This document shows, in pieces, positions 1-12,300 of a stretch of 64,000 nucleotides of DNA (position 1 is the stretch's first letter; each line of letters opens with the position of its first letter). Source of the DNA: Panicum virgatum (taxonomy: Eukaryota > Streptophyta > Magnoliopsida > Poales > Poaceae); the NCBI RefSeq assembly GCF_016808335.1, contig NC_053144.1, forward strand, positions 19,700,403 to 19,764,402, read 5' to 3'. The notes beneath the pieces were generated by a model, which saw nothing but the letters and a program-made list of their open reading frames with translations, was not told the origin of the DNA and ran no database searches. A program made the translations under genes and the position numbers.

Positions 1-2057
1 GATCCTGTTGTCCTCAACTCGTGTTCCTTGATTTCCAGCCCTGGGGCCGTCGCCAAGGATGCGGTGCAGCTTGCCCCGGCTAAGGCCCTCAAGACCGGGG
101 CACGCAGCACGCCGCACACGGCGCCGCAGCCCCTGCCCGCCGTGGACCTCATGGCGGAGGGGGCGAAGCTGCGGGCGGCCGTGGCTCGAGGGGCCCAGGC
201 GGCCCAGCAAGCCCGAGCACAGGAGGAGGGCGATTTCAGCTGAAGCGGCGCTGAAGCAGCCGCTCAGGCTGACGACACCGAGGAGACCGGCCGGGGCGGT
301 GCGGATGGCGCCGCCCAGCCGGACGTTGAAGTTGAGGCCGGTCAGGGCGACGCGGCCTGCGCCGCCCGACTGGTTGCTGGAGGAGAAGCTGGTGGGGTCG
401 CGCAGGAGCGCCTCGCCGACCAAGTGGACGAGGAGACCCTCGTGCTCGAGCCCCTGATGGCTGAGGGCGAGGGTGTCACAGAGGAAGAGACGGCGCAAGG
501 GGCGCTCGTGGTGGAAGGAGCCCCCGTCTCGGAGCCCCCCGAGGCCCGAGACGAGGGTATCGTCGCGGTAGTGCCCGTGCCGACGGTGCAAGGGAGCGTG
601 GCGGCGGTGGTGGAGCTGCCGGACAGCAGCAAGGAGTACGGGGACTCGATGGACATCGACCCCGCTGCTGCGGCAAGCGCCGCCGCGCACATCGCCGAGT
701 TCGCGTCGGCCAGCGCAGACGTGCTCGAGGCGGGGACGTCCGAGGGGCGTCATCTTGGGGCGATCGTCCCGTCCGGGATCCCCTCGGAGTTCCTCTGCAA
801 GGAACAAGAGGAGGAGGAGGCCTGGAACGCGCTGCTTGGCGTCGGCCGCGATATCCTACAGGCTCTCGACCGCGCGTTCCAGCTCCATCAGGGGGCGGAT
901 TACCAGGTCAGCCAGGTAAATGTTTTCCCCTGAAAATTGCTCGGATTCGATTTTTCCTTAACATGTTTCTACCCACGCCTTCCCACCTACAGCGGCTAAG
1001 GGACATCTCACGTGAAAAGAGCGCCGAGATGACCCGGTTGTACTCCCAGATGAGCTAGCTCGGGCAGCTCAACGCCGAGCTGGTGCTCAAGAACATCGAT
1101 GCCAACACGAAAATGGCGGATCTGGGAGCGCGTCAGCAGGCGCTGGAGGAGGAACTGGCACGGGTTACCTGTGAGCGGGACGTTCAGAGGGCGGCAGCGG
1201 AGCAGAAGGCTCGGGAAGCTGAGGCGCAAGCTGCCGAGATGCAACGCCTCCGGATGGCGCTCGAGGAGAAGGCTCGGGAAGACGAGGCGCAGAGCGCCGA
1301 GCAACAGCGCCTCGGGACATCGCTCGAGCAGCAAAAGACCGAGCTCCTCCACAAGGAGGTGGCCATAGCTGCGCTCACCGGGACCCTCCGGGAAATGGGC
1401 GAGGCCCTCGAGGGGAAGGAGGTGGCCCTCCAGAACGTGGGGACCGCCCTTTGGGAGAAGGAGGCCTCCTTGTCCTCGCTCGAAGAGGCCGCCCGAGCCC
1501 AGAGGGAGGAGGCACAGAGGAACATCACAGGTGATTACCTTCGAGTTTTCGTCAATTTGTTTCCTTTCATAGCTTACATTGTTTTCCTTTGCCTAGAGCT
1601 GAGGCAGAAGTTGGCAGACGAGTCCGCGGTGAAGGAAGCAGTCCACACGGCACTCACGGCGGCGCAAATGGAGTTTACTGAGCTGGAGCAAACCGCCGTG
1701 AGCGTGTGTCAAGAGCTCGAGGGGGAGGGTGCTGTCTCGAGCAGTTCGGTGATCAGCCGCCTGCATGCGCTAGGCGGTTGGATCGCCGAACACGCCAAGA
1801 GCACCTTCCGCCTCGGTGTCCTGCGGGCTCTCGCCGTGGCCTCGACACACTACCTCATGGATCTCCAGAGGGTGTCGTCGGGGTACGTCGTTCCCGATGA
1901 CGCCGACGCGGACGCCACATCGGCCATTATGGACGAAGCCGATGCAGCCGCAGAGGAGTTCGCCACCGTACTTGCTGAGAAGCTCGAAGCCGACATCCCT
2001 CCCATTGCTGAATTCGACGTCCCTGAAGACCCGCAAGGGGGGGATGGTAGCCTGTAG
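1..2057 (+). pseudogene. Antisense accessory gene of the Tat element (coiled-coil protein), partial and broken
   Basis: The 5' end is cut by the window; a TTTCCAG acceptor-like site precedes an open frame from about base 38. Exon to 915, GT-AG intron 916-992, exon 993-1530, in-frame 66-nt GT-AG intron 1531-1596, last exon 1597-2057. The first part is acidic and Ala/Glu-rich. The second is a strong coiled coil with repeated Glu-Glu-Lys-Ala-Arg segments (about 1100-1530). The C-terminus holds an ELRQKLADES segment. In-frame stops sit at 241-243 (TGA) and 1056-1058 (TAG). It lies antisense to the pol genes, downstream of integrase, where Tat elements are known to carry extra genes annotated as 'putative gypsy-type transposon' proteins. 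The function is unknown and assignment to that family is inferred from position and composition. Confidence 0.7.
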
Positions 2058-2651
2058 GAAATCTGGGCCTCAAAGCCCGTGTAATAGATTAGTGAATATA
2101 TCATAGTCGCGCTTTGTAATCGCATCCTATGAATATAAGAGATTTATTTTCGTTAAATTGACTGTGTGGCCCATCGAGGCCTTGTGCGTTCGAGCCTATG
2201 TTTCTTTACTTTATTTCTGTGTTCTCGTATGCGACTTAGATAAATATCTGCGAGGAATTTCGCGTTCATAAGCAACGTAGTCGTAGGGTGGTGAGGGGGG
2301 GTGCCGTATCCCGGAGGCGTAGGCGGCCCCACGACTCGGCCGGCCCCGTACCGTAGTTGCTTACGCCTCGCGTCCATTTTTTCCAAGGATACGAGAAGCT
2401 TAGAGGCGAGACGAAAATATTTCGAAAAACATTGGCGACTTTTTGGGGACTTTCGGGGGTTCCCCCCGTAGTAGCCCCCGAGGGAGGCTTGGCTTTGCCG
2501 AGGGTAAAGCCGAGCGTACCACAGTGTTAGTGCGCATCCGAGCCTTTGAGGGTCCGGAAGGTTACTAAAAATAAACTAGTAAAGTGTACTTCTTTATTAT
2601 TTCGGGAAATTGAAAATGCGAGTACAAACGATGTACAAATAGCTTGAAATT
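2058..2651. other. Convergent 3' ends of antisense gene and pol, non-coding
   Basis: This stretch separates the stop of the plus-strand accessory gene (2057) from the stop of the minus-strand integrase (2652-2654). It is AT-rich near 2080-2240 and 2560-2650, with AATATA-type motifs that could serve as 3' end signals. No conserved reading frame or structured repeat is visible. Confidence 0.5.
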
Positions 2652-5600
2652 CTAAGGATAGAAACGACGTAGGTGTTGTATGTTCCAAGCGTTGGTGAGG
2701 ATTTCGCCGTTTTCGTTCGCCAGCTTGTACGTGCCGGGTTTGAGCACCTTGGCGATTATGTACGGTCCTTCCCATGGAGGTGAGAGCTTGTGGGGGCCCC
2801 TGCTGTCCTGTCGCAGCCTAGCACCAAGTCCCCTTCGTTGAGGTCTCGGCGCCGGACCCTCTGCACTTGATACCTTCGTAGGGACTGCTGGTAGCGCGCG
2901 GAGTGTAGGAGTGCCACGTCTCGAGCCTCATCCACTTGGTCCAGCAAGTCTTCGCGAGCTCGCTGGTTTTGTTGCTCTTGGTATGCCTTGAGCCTTGGCG
3001 ATCCATACTCCAAGTCAGTGGGGAGTATGGCCTCGGCGCCATAGACGAGGAAGAATGGGGAAAAGCCCGTGGCTCTACTTGGGGTCGTCCTCAGGCTCCA
3101 GATGACCGAGGGTAGCTCCGTGAGCCACCTCCGGCCGAATTTGTTCAGCTTGTTGAAGATCCTTGGCTTCAGTCCTTGGAGGATCATGCCATTGACACGC
3201 TCCACTTGCCCGTTCGTCTGTGGGTGTGCCACAGCCGACCAGTCCATGCGTATGTGAAAACAGTCGCAGAACGCCATGAACTTCTTGCCTGTGAACTGGG
3301 TGCCGTTATCGGTGATGATCGAGTTCGGGACCCCGAACCTGAAGACGATGTCGGTGAAGAATAGAACTGCTTGCTCAGATTTGATCTTGCCGATGGGTCG
3401 AGCCTCGATCCACTTGGAGAATTTGTCAACCGCTACCAGCAAGTGGGTGAAGCCCCCGGGCGCCTTCTGCAGCAGACCAACGAGGTCCAGTCCCCACACG
3501 GCAAAAGGCCATGTGATGGGGATGGTCTGCAGAGCATGGGCCGGGAGGTGTATCTTTCGAGCGTAGAACTGGCAACCCTCACAGGTCCGCATAACGTCAG
3601 TGGCATTGGCGACCGCGGTGGGCCAATAGAAACCTTGCCGAAACGCGTTACCCACGAGGGTGCGCGGCGCAGCGTGATGGCCGCAGATGCCGGCGTGGAT
3701 GTCGCGAATCAGGTCCTTGCCCTCGGGGACGGGGATGCATCTCTGCATGACGCCCTTGGGACTGCGCTTGTATAGCACGTCGTCGATTAGAACGAAGGAC
3801 TTGGCCCTCCTAGCGAGGTGCCTCGCCTGGGTGCGGTTTGGCGGTTGGATCCCTCGAATCATCCAGTCGAGGTACTGGATGCGCCAATCTTGCGAAGTGG
3901 GGGCCTCGTCGAGTTCCATTGCTTCGGCCTCATCCGTGGAGGTGGTCCCGAAGTCAATGTCCATGGCCTCGGCCTTGTCCGCCGGGGGTTTCTCGTTGGA
4001 GGGACCGGCGGACGAGGGGCCTGTCTCCGTCGGATCCGTGAATTCAACGGAGGGCTTGGTGATGTCGCGGGCGAAGATATTCGGAGGGACGGTGGTCCGC
4101 CCTGAAGCGATCTTGGCCAGTTCATCGACGTCCTCGTTGTACTTGCGCGGGACATGATTGAGCTTTAGGCCGTCGAATTTGTCTTCGAGGCGGCGCACTG
4201 CATTGCAGTACGCCTCCATCTTCGGGTCGTGACAGCTAGACTCCTTCATTACTTGGTCGACGACGAGTTGAGAGTCGCCGCGCGCGTCGAGGCGTTTGAC
4301 GCCGAGCTCGATGGCGATGCGGAGGCCACTGAGGAGGGCCTCGTACTCCGCCATGTTGTTCGACGCAGGGAAATGCAAGCGTATCACGTACCGCATGTGT
4401 TCTCCGAGGGGTGAGATGAAGAGGAGGCCGGCACCGGCGCCGGTTTTCATCACCGACCAGTCGAAGTACATAGTCCAGCATTCGCCCTGGATTTGTGGCG
4501 AAAGTAGCTGAATGTCCGTCCATTCAGCCACGAAGTCGGCCAAGATTTGCAACTTGATAGCCTTGCGGGGGGCGTAGGTGAGAGTTTCTCCCATCAGCTC
4601 CACGGACCATTTGGCAACCCTACCCTCGGCTTCCCGGTTGCGGACTATCTCTCCCAAAGGGAAAGACGAGACCACGGTGACGGGATGGGTCTCGAAGTAG
4701 TGGCGCAGCTTGTGCCGAGCCAAAACCACTGCGTAGAGCAGCTTCTGAATCTGCGGATAGCGTGTCTTAGTTTCAGACAACACCTCGCTGATGTAGTACA
4801 CCGGCCGTTGGACGGGCAGAGCATGGCCCTCCTCTTGTCTTTCGACCACGATCACTGCACTGACCACTTGGGTCATCGAAGCTACGTAAAGATAGAGGGG
4901 CTCGCCGTCCGTGGGTGGCGTGAGAATGGGGGCGCGAGTGAGCGACGCCTTCAGCCTTTCGAGGGCTTCTTGGGCTTTGGGGGTCCACGTGAAGCGTTCG
5001 GTTTTCCTCAAGAGTCGATACAGGCGTAAGCCTTTCTCGCCGAGACGCGAGATGAACCGGCTAAGGGACGCTAGGCATCCCATGACCCTCTGTACCCCCT
5101 TTAGGTCTCGGATCGGTCCCATCTGAGTGATGGCCGAGACTTTTTCAGGGTTGGGCTCGATGCCCCGCTAGGAGACAATGAAACCCAAGAGCATACCTCG
5201 AGGCACCCCGAACGCGCACTTCTCGGGGTTGAGTGTTACCCCCTTGGCCCGTAGGCAATCGAATGCGACCCGGAGATCGGTAACCAGGTCGTCCGCCTTC
5301 CTAGATTTTACAATGATATCGTCGACATATGCCTCTACGCTGCGCCCGAGATGGTCTCCGAAAACGTGGAGCATACACCGCTGGTATGTGGCTCCGGCGT
5401 TTCTGAGGCCAAAGGGCATCGTAACATAGCAGTACATGCCGAAAGGTGTGATAAAAGAAGTCGCGAGCTGGTCGGACTCTTTCATCTTGATTTGGTGGTA
5501 ACCGGAGTAAGCATCAAGAAAGGACAGATTCGCATCCCGCAGTGGAATCTACAATCTGATCAATTCGTGGCAAAGGAAAGGGAACCTTCGGACATGTCTT

Positions 5601-6068
5601 ATTTAAACTAGTGTAATCTAAACACATCCTCTAGTTTCCACTCTTTTTCTTCACTAATACTAGATTATCTAGCCACTCGGGATGGAATACCTCCTTGATG
5701 AATCCGGCCGCCAGAAGTTTCTGCAACTCCTCGCCGATCGCTCGGCGCTTGAGCTCGTCGAAGCGTCGCAGGCGCTGCTTCACCGGCTTGGAGTTGGGTC
5801 GGACATCAAGGGAGTGCTCGGTGACCTCCCTCGGTATGCCAGGCATATCCGAGGGGCTCCACGCGAAGATGTCGGCGTTGGCGCGGAGAAAATCGACGAG
5901 CACCACTTCCTATTTGCCGTCGAGGGTGGCGCTGATCTACAACGCCTTGTCGTTGGGGTGGCTCGGGTCAAGGGGCACCTTCTTGATACCCTCGGCGGGT
6001 TCGAAACACCAGGCGTGTCGGTGCGTGGAGTCCAAGGCCTCGCTTGCCATTTTGTCGAGGGTGGCTGT
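2652..6068 (-). pseudogene. Tat-type pol remnant: RT, degenerate RNase H, archaeal-like RNase H, integrase
   Basis: Read from 6068 down. The RT N-terminus has the DIFAWSPSDMPGIP block (about 5870). The RT core keeps TPFGMYCYVTMPFGL and the YVDDIIVKS active site (about 5310). A degenerate connection-type RNase H lies at about 4900-4580. A second RNase H at about 4480-4110 keeps its acidic residues (YFD, AEYEAL, GDSQLV). Integrase has the HHCC zinc region and the DLVG, TDNGTQF and GQVERVNG catalytic blocks (about 3700-3150). The conserved integrase end WEGPYIIAKV to RRFYP lies at 2770-2655. Defects: TAG at 5907 and 5629, a frameshift near 5535, TAG at 5168-5170, and a frameshift near 2817 that moves the C-terminus into another frame. 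The part upstream of 6068 continues at 15389, across the nested insertion. Confidence 0.85.
6064..6068. other. Target-site duplication GCTGT, left copy
   Basis: It is identical to 15389-15393 on the other side of the 6069-15388 element. Removing the element and one copy joins the interrupted protease-RT region of the host Tat element in frame. Confidence 0.95.
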
Positions 6069-8138
6069 TGTAACACCCTAATTTAAATTTCAGCATTTAT
6101 TAATAAATTTAATTGGCTTTATTTAATTTATTCTAAGGTTTATTATGTTTAGCCTTGCATTTAATTTAATTTTGTTTCTCAAGTAATTAAAATTTTATCA
6201 TAGGTTAAACTTTGTTGTTGCATTCATGCTGGAGCATCTTTTCTTTTATTGTTTGGTTAGAGTTTGAATTCAAATTTATTTGAATTCTTTTAGCTTGAGT
6301 TTGAATTAGAATTAGAAATAGAAAGAGAGAAATAGAAAGAAAAACCAAAACAAGAAACCAGCCCAAACTCCGTGGGCAGCCCAACCCGCTGGCCCTTGTA
6401 TCTAACCTTTAATTGCGTTTAGGTCCCTCTGTTTTAGCAGAAAAGTCCCTGGAACCCTGTTTTTATTACAAATAGGCCCCTAAATCTTGTTTTAGCTCTA
6501 GTTTATGCGTTTTAGCTCCGTTTTAAGCGTTCTTTATGTCCACGCGATTGTTGTAACGCGTAGAATAGTTTTAGATTAGTTTAGTGTGCTGTTTTTATGT
6601 ACTGATATACTGTTTCTTAGTTTTTACTAGTGTTTGCTTGTATGCTTATTATCGTGCATTGTTTTGGCCATGTGTTCGTGAGTAGACGTTGATCCATCTG
6701 AGGAGCCCCAGTACCAGTACCCGGAGCAGCCGTCTTCCGAGCACTTTGAGCAGCAGTAGGAGCAGTACGAGGAAGGCAAGTGTAACATGAACAACCTATC
6801 ACTTTTAATTACATTTTCATACTGCATTTAATACTATATGCCTATAAGGATTTCCTAGCCACTTTATATCCTTTATATATACCTTTGGGTTGCATTTTGG
6901 TTAGTTGTGCTAGGTTGCAGCGCTATAACACATTCTGGTCCTTTTTAATTAAATTGATTAATGGTTTACTTGAACTTAATTCTGAGAGTGGCCCTCTGTG
7001 CTTCGTGCTTGGGTGGCTCACGTCTCGTTAAAATATGGTTTTTGTAGAAACATGGTTTAGGGGGCCAGCACGGTGCTTAGTGCTTGGTTGGCCACTCTCC
7101 ATAAGGACCGGTTCATAGAGCGACAACCTGGGACAACAGCGCTACTACAAGGCTAGAATGGGACAGACTTGGCTTACTAATTAGGTCTTTTTGGTTTGGA
7201 GTAACTTACCTGCGAGGCAAGAGTAGTAAGCTTCAATGGTCCCTGCTCGTCTGGCTTGGTCTGTGCTTGGATTGCGCTCCTGTGCTTGTACCCCCGGAGG
7301 TGGGCCCCATCGTCGCTGACCTATCTCTCGCGGTTACGCCTTACCAACGAGATTCTTTGTAACGGCCTCGTAGAGAGTCGCTAGTCATCTCACCTAAGGA
7401 AGTGTGATGAACCTCTAGCGTAGCTCACGACTTGTGGGTAAAGATGTGCAACCTCTGCAGAGTGTAAAACTGGTATACTAGCCGTGCTCACGGTTATGAG
7501 CGGCCCAGATCCTCCTTTTGATTAGTGGGGTTGTCTCCTTCCGACGAGGGAGGTGCCTCTCGGGGTTACCTTGGTGGCTTGGTTTTGGTTTGGTTCTCAG
7601 TAGTAACATGATTAAATTTGACTAATTACTATGTAACTGGGTTAATGGTAATTCATCAACTCGTAGTAAATAGCTTTAATAAAATTTTGCCAACACTTAA
7701 AAGCTAATGCAGTTGAGTCAGCCAACCTTAGAGCCTCATAGTTTGTGTTATACTTGTTGAGTACAAGTTGTGTACTCACTCTTGCCTCTTCTCTACTTTT
7801 TCCTCTTGGCTACGCTACTGCTGCTCAGTTCCTGCCGACACGAGGGAGTTCGTCCAGCGCTACCAGGACTACGAGGACTTCTAGGTGTTCGTCTCCCAGT
7901 CGACGTCCCTGTGGCACCCTGCTCAGCTTCGGAGAGCTTTTATCGTATTTGTACTTCGCTTCCGCTGTATCAGACATTTTGTCATTAATGTAATAAATAA
8001 CATTCGTATTCGCTTTATTATGTCTTATTCGTGATATGTGCTGTGATATACTGTTCATTCTATTGTATATACGTGTGACTTGATCCTGGCACGTATATGA
8101 TTGCTCGGTTTATGTTCTTTTATAAACCGGGTGTTACA
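6069..8138 (+). repeat. 5' LTR of the chromovirus
   Basis: It is 2070 bp and begins TGTAACACCCTAATTTAAAT, with an AT-rich first 300 bp. A TATA-like run, CTTTATATATACC, lies near 6869. Two coding-like segments (6686-6781 and 7829-7884) are described separately. The end is ATAAACCGGGTGTTACA. It matches 13319-15388 nearly base for base. Confidence 0.95.
6686..7884 (+). other. Possible two-exon peptide inside the 5' LTR (stop-bearing copy)
   Basis: Two segments look coding. The first (6686-6781) translates to an acidic Gln/Glu/Tyr-rich stretch with EEPQYQYPEQPSSEHFEQQ. It ends at a GTAACA donor (6782) and is preceded by an AG. The second (7829-7884), after a CTGCTCAG acceptor, reads PADTREFVQRYQDYEDF then TAG. 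The phases agree: one base before the donor plus two after the acceptor make a Phe codon. This copy has TAG at 6757-6759, where the 3' LTR copy has CAG. No start codon is identified in frame (a TGA lies just upstream), so an upstream exon would be needed. Whether it is expressed is unknown. Confidence 0.35.
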
Positions 8139-8141
8139 GAG

Positions 8142-8153
8142 TGGTATCAGAGC
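8142..8153 (+). other. Primer binding site, initiator-Met tRNA type
   Basis: TGGTATCAGAGC lies three bases after the 5' LTR. It complements the 3' end of plant initiator methionine tRNA, the usual primer for this class. This fixes the LTR boundary and the plus orientation. Confidence 0.93.
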
Positions 8154-8711
8154 CGTATCGACTGTAGGACGAAGCCTAGATAGAACTGGTCGAGTTTTAG
8201 GACCTCTTCTCTCCAATCCTTGCCTGCTGAAACTATTTTACTATTATACCCCTTGACTTCTTTGACTTTTTACCCTTGTTGCCTTGATTTCTCACTCTGA
8301 AGAATAGTTTTCGTAGATTTTGGCCTGAATCAGTCATCTGACCACCATGAGTATAGCTAGGTGACCTTTTTATAATAATACGATAGCACGCTCTGCGACG
8401 CGTTGTGGTTAGTCAAGTCGGATGTTAAACTCGGCTAAGTTGTGAAAATTGTCTGCTTGTTATTATGCTACATGTTTGATTTGGATTTTTGATTGATTGC
8501 ATAGCTTAGTAGTTTAAATTTGTTTAAAGAAAATCACTCAGATGTTAAAGTTAACTAATTAATAAAATGAGTTAGATCGTTGGGGGTAAAACAGTCCACT
8601 CTATCCTGTCTACTTTATCATGTCTGAGTCTTTTTCCGCCAAGAGTTATCATATCTATCTGAAGTTATTCCTGCAATATCCTTACTCGTGAAATCTTTTG
8701 TCCAAAATCAG
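8154..8711 (+). other. Untranslated leader of the chromovirus
   Basis: About 560 bp between primer site and gag start. It is AT-rich, with scattered stops in all frames and no evident reading frame. It would hold packaging signals, but none can be pinpointed by eye. Confidence 0.6.
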
Positions 8712-9227
8712 ATGGTGAACACCAGGCGTGGTTCTGACCAGCAGGGGCAGAACAACCAGGGTCAGAACACTCAGGGGACCGGGATCCCGATGCCGCCGCC
8801 TATGACTCCGGAGCAGTACTTCCAGCTCCAGATGCAGATGATGGCTACCCTGAACAACACTGTTCAGGCTCTTCAGCAGGCTCACACTCAGCCTCCGCCT
8901 CCTCCACCGCCGCAGCCTCGCGACAGGCGTGCTGAGTTCCTGAGGGGTCACCCGCCGACGTTTTCTCACACGTCCGACCCTCTTTAGGCTGACGACTGGC
9001 TCCGTGCAGTGGAGCGTCAGCTGGACATCGCCCAGGGCGATGATCGTGAGCGCGTCTTGTACGCAGCAGGACAGCTGCGAGGGGCAGCTTTGGACTGGTG
9101 GGAGTCCCACCCAGTTCATGACCGCGAGGCTCTCACTTGGCTCCAGTTCCGAGAGCGGTTCCGCAGCCACAACGTCCCCGCGGGCGTTATGAAGATGAAG
9201 CAGAAGGAGTTCCTTGCACTGAAGCAG
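8712..9227 (+). pseudogene. Chromovirus gag, N-terminal exon, one stop
   Basis: It starts at ATG 8712 (MVNTRRGSDQQGQN). A Pro/Gln-rich segment is followed by the retrotransposon gag capsid-like block WLRAVERQLDI, GAALDWWES and WLQFRERFRSHNVP. TAG at 8985-8987 interrupts it right before ADDWL, where relatives usually have a Glu codon, so a GAG-to-TAG change is likely. The segment ends EFLALKQ at 9227 followed directly by GTAATC. The continuation [12 protein letters not shown] starts at 9338 in another frame, so a 110-nt intron-like gap must be removed, or a frameshift used, to make full Gag. Gag assembles the cytoplasmic particle that packages the element RNA. Confidence 0.8.
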
Positions 9228-9337
9228 GTAATCTTAGATATAATCGTTCTGCGGTTTCTTTTGAGCTAAAGTCCCTTGTTCTATCCTTATGAATCTTGAG
9301 TTAATCTTTCGATATCTATCTGTCTTTGTCACTTCAG
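9228..9337 (+). other. Intron-like gap within gag
   Basis: It is 110 nt, with GT at 9228 and a pyrimidine-rich TTTGTCACTTCAG ending at 9337. Conserved gag sequence runs up to both edges. The length is not a multiple of three, so the two gag halves are out of frame unless it is spliced. The 5' half also contains stops in frame. Inferred from frame and boundary motifs only. Confidence 0.65.
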
Positions 9338-12300
9338 GGGACTATGTCGGTCACGGAGTATCGTGATCGTTTTCTTCAGCTGGCTCGCTACGCCCCTGCT
9401 GATGTTGCGGATGACCGCAAGAAGCAGGAGCACTTCATGGAGGGTCTTGAGGACTACCTCCAGTACGCGCTGCTCAACCTCCGCTTCGACGACTTCAACC
9501 ATCTGGTTGACAGCGCGCTCAACACTGAGCGCAAGCACCTGGAGATGGAGGACAAGAAGAGGAAGATTGTCCCCGTTGCTTCCGGCAGCAACACTCGTCC
9601 TCGCCTCCAGCCGCCTCAGCCGTACCAGCAGCAGCAGTACCGGCCACCTCAGCAGTACCAGCAGAGGCCCCCGCAGCAGTACCCGCCTCGACAGCAGCAG
9701 CAGGCGGGGCAGGGCCAGAGGTTACCGGCACCTCCGGCTCGTGCTGCTCCACCGGCACCGCAGGCTCCACGTCCGGCAGCTCCTACCGGACAGCAGGCTC
9801 AGGGACCCCCTCGCACCTGCTTTCACTGTGGCCAGCCGGGGCACTACGCCAACGCTTGCCCCCGGAAGGCGCAGGCGGGACAGCAGGGGCGCCCAGCTCA
9901 GCCCAGGGCGCCACTTCAGGGCAGAGTGAACCACGTGACGGCCGAGTCAGCGGCCGACGCTCCCAATGTGGTTATTGGTACGTTCATGGTTAATTCATAT
10001 CCAGCTACAGTGCTTTTCGATACTGGTGCTACGCATTCCTTCATTACTCAGTCTTTTGTCGAGCATCATGGTATTCATACTAGCACATTAAAGAGGTGCC
10101 TGTTAGTATCTTCACCGGGAGGACAGTTGAGGTCTCACACTTACTGCCCGAGAGTCAGTGTTTCTTTGAGGGGAGTAGAGTTCTGTACTGATCTGATGGT
10201 GCTAGACACCAAGGGCATTGATGTCATTCTGGGAATGGAGACTCTGGCCAAGTGGGGAGTCCGGATAGATTGTGCTCAGAGGACAGTCTTGCTATCAGCT
10301 TCCAGTGGCCAAGAGGTTGTTATCAGTGCAGTAGAGCCTTCGGGATTTCTTCATCAGATGGAGGCTAGACCCACGGATGGTATTCGCGTGGTGTCTGAAT
10401 TCCCGGATGTCTTTCCGGATGATTTGCCAGGTATGCCGCCTGAACGCGCCATTGAGTTTTGTATTGATCTCTTGCCTGGCACAGCTCCTATTGCAAAGCG
10501 GCCCTACCGTATGGCACCTATAGAGCATCAGGAAGTCAAGAAGACTATTGATGAGTTGCTAGCCAAGGGCTATATCCTTCGCAGCTTCTCTCCTTGGGCT
10601 TTTCCATTGTTACTGGTAGATAAGAAGGATGGCTCGAAGAGAATGTGTGTTGATTATCGGGAGCTGAATGCAGTCACTATCAAGAACAAGCATCCACTGC
10701 CCCGTATTGAGGATCTCTTCGATCTGCTTCGAGGCGCTCGTATATTCTCGAAGATTGATCTTCGTTCGGGTTATTTTCAGCTGAGGATCCGTCCAGGGGA
10801 TATTCCGAAGACGGCATTCACTTGCAAGTACGGGCTATATGAGTATACAGTCATGTCCTTCGGCTTGACTAATGCCCCGGCTTTCTTCATGCATCTGATG
10901 AACATGGTCTTCATGGATTATCTGGATGTCTTTGTGGTGATTTTCATTGATGATATTATGATCTTTTCCAAGACAGAAGAAGAGCATGAGGAGCATCTGA
11001 GACTCGTATTGCAGAGACTGAGGGAGCATCAGTTGTATGCCAAGTTCAGTAAGTGCGAGTTCTGGATTGACGAGGTTCCATTCCTCGGTCATGTTATCTC
11101 TCAGGGAGGCATTGCTGTTGATCCGAGCAAGGTGAAGGATGTGCTAGAGTGGGAGACACCGCAGACGGTAAAGGAAGTCAGGTCATTCTTGGGCTTAGAT
11201 GGATATTATCGGAGGTTCATTGAGAATTTCTCCAAGATCGCAAAACCTTTGACTTCTTTGCTAGAGAAGAATGTGGCATTCATATGGACTGATGAGCGTC
11301 AGAGGGCCTTTGATGAGCTGAAGAAGAGGTTGACTACGGCGCCAGTCCTGACTCTGCCAGACCAGACGAAGAGGTTCACGGTATATTGTGATGCTTCGAA
11401 GGATGGTCTTGGGTGTGTTCTGATGCAGGAGGGCAGAGTGATTGCTTATGCTTCACGGCAGCTACGCCGGCATGAGCTGAACTATCCTACTCATGATCTT
11501 GAGTTAGCCGCAGTTGTGCATGCTCTGAAGATTTGGAGGCATTACTTGTATGGACAGCGGTGTGATATCTACACTGATCACAAGAGCCTCAAGTACATTT
11601 TCACGCATAATGAGCTTAACATGCGGCAGAGAAGATGGCTAGAGTTGGTCAAGGATTATGACCTGGAGATTCACTATCATCCAGGCAAGGCCAATGTTGT
11701 AGCAGATGCTCTGAGCAGAAGAAGTTATGTCAACATGGCCGTGGCTTTCCAGATGCCTCCAGAGTTATGCGAGGAGTTTGAGCAGTTGAGTCTGGGCTTC
11801 TTGCATCATACTTCCAGTGCAACATTTGAGGCAGTACCGACTCTAGAGTCAGAGATCAGGCAGCATCAGAAAGATGATGAGAAGCTGCAGGAGATTCGTG
11901 AGTTGCTCAAGAAGGGCAAGGCTCCTCATTTCAGAGAGGATGATCAGGGTACTTTGTGGTACAAGAACCGGATCTGTGTGCCAGATGTGAAGGATCTCCG
12001 GAAGTTGATTCTGAGTGAGGCCCATGATACAGCTTATTCTATTCATCCGGGCAGCACGAAGATGTATTATGATCTGAAGGAACGTTTCTGGTTGTATGGG
12101 ATGAAGCGTTCAGTGGCAGAGTACGTGGCCATTTGTGACACATGTCAGCGTGTCAAGGCTGAGCATCAGAGGCCAGCAGGTCTATTACAGCCTTTGAAGA
12201 TTCCAGAGTGGAAATGGGAAGAAATCACTATGGACTTCATTGTTGGATTGCCTCGTACTCAGAAAGGGTACAACTCCATATGGGTAGTAGTGGATCGTCT

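Noticed and set aside
8142..8153. tRNA gene fragment
   Set aside because: Only the 12-nt primer-site complement is present, at the position expected after an LTR.
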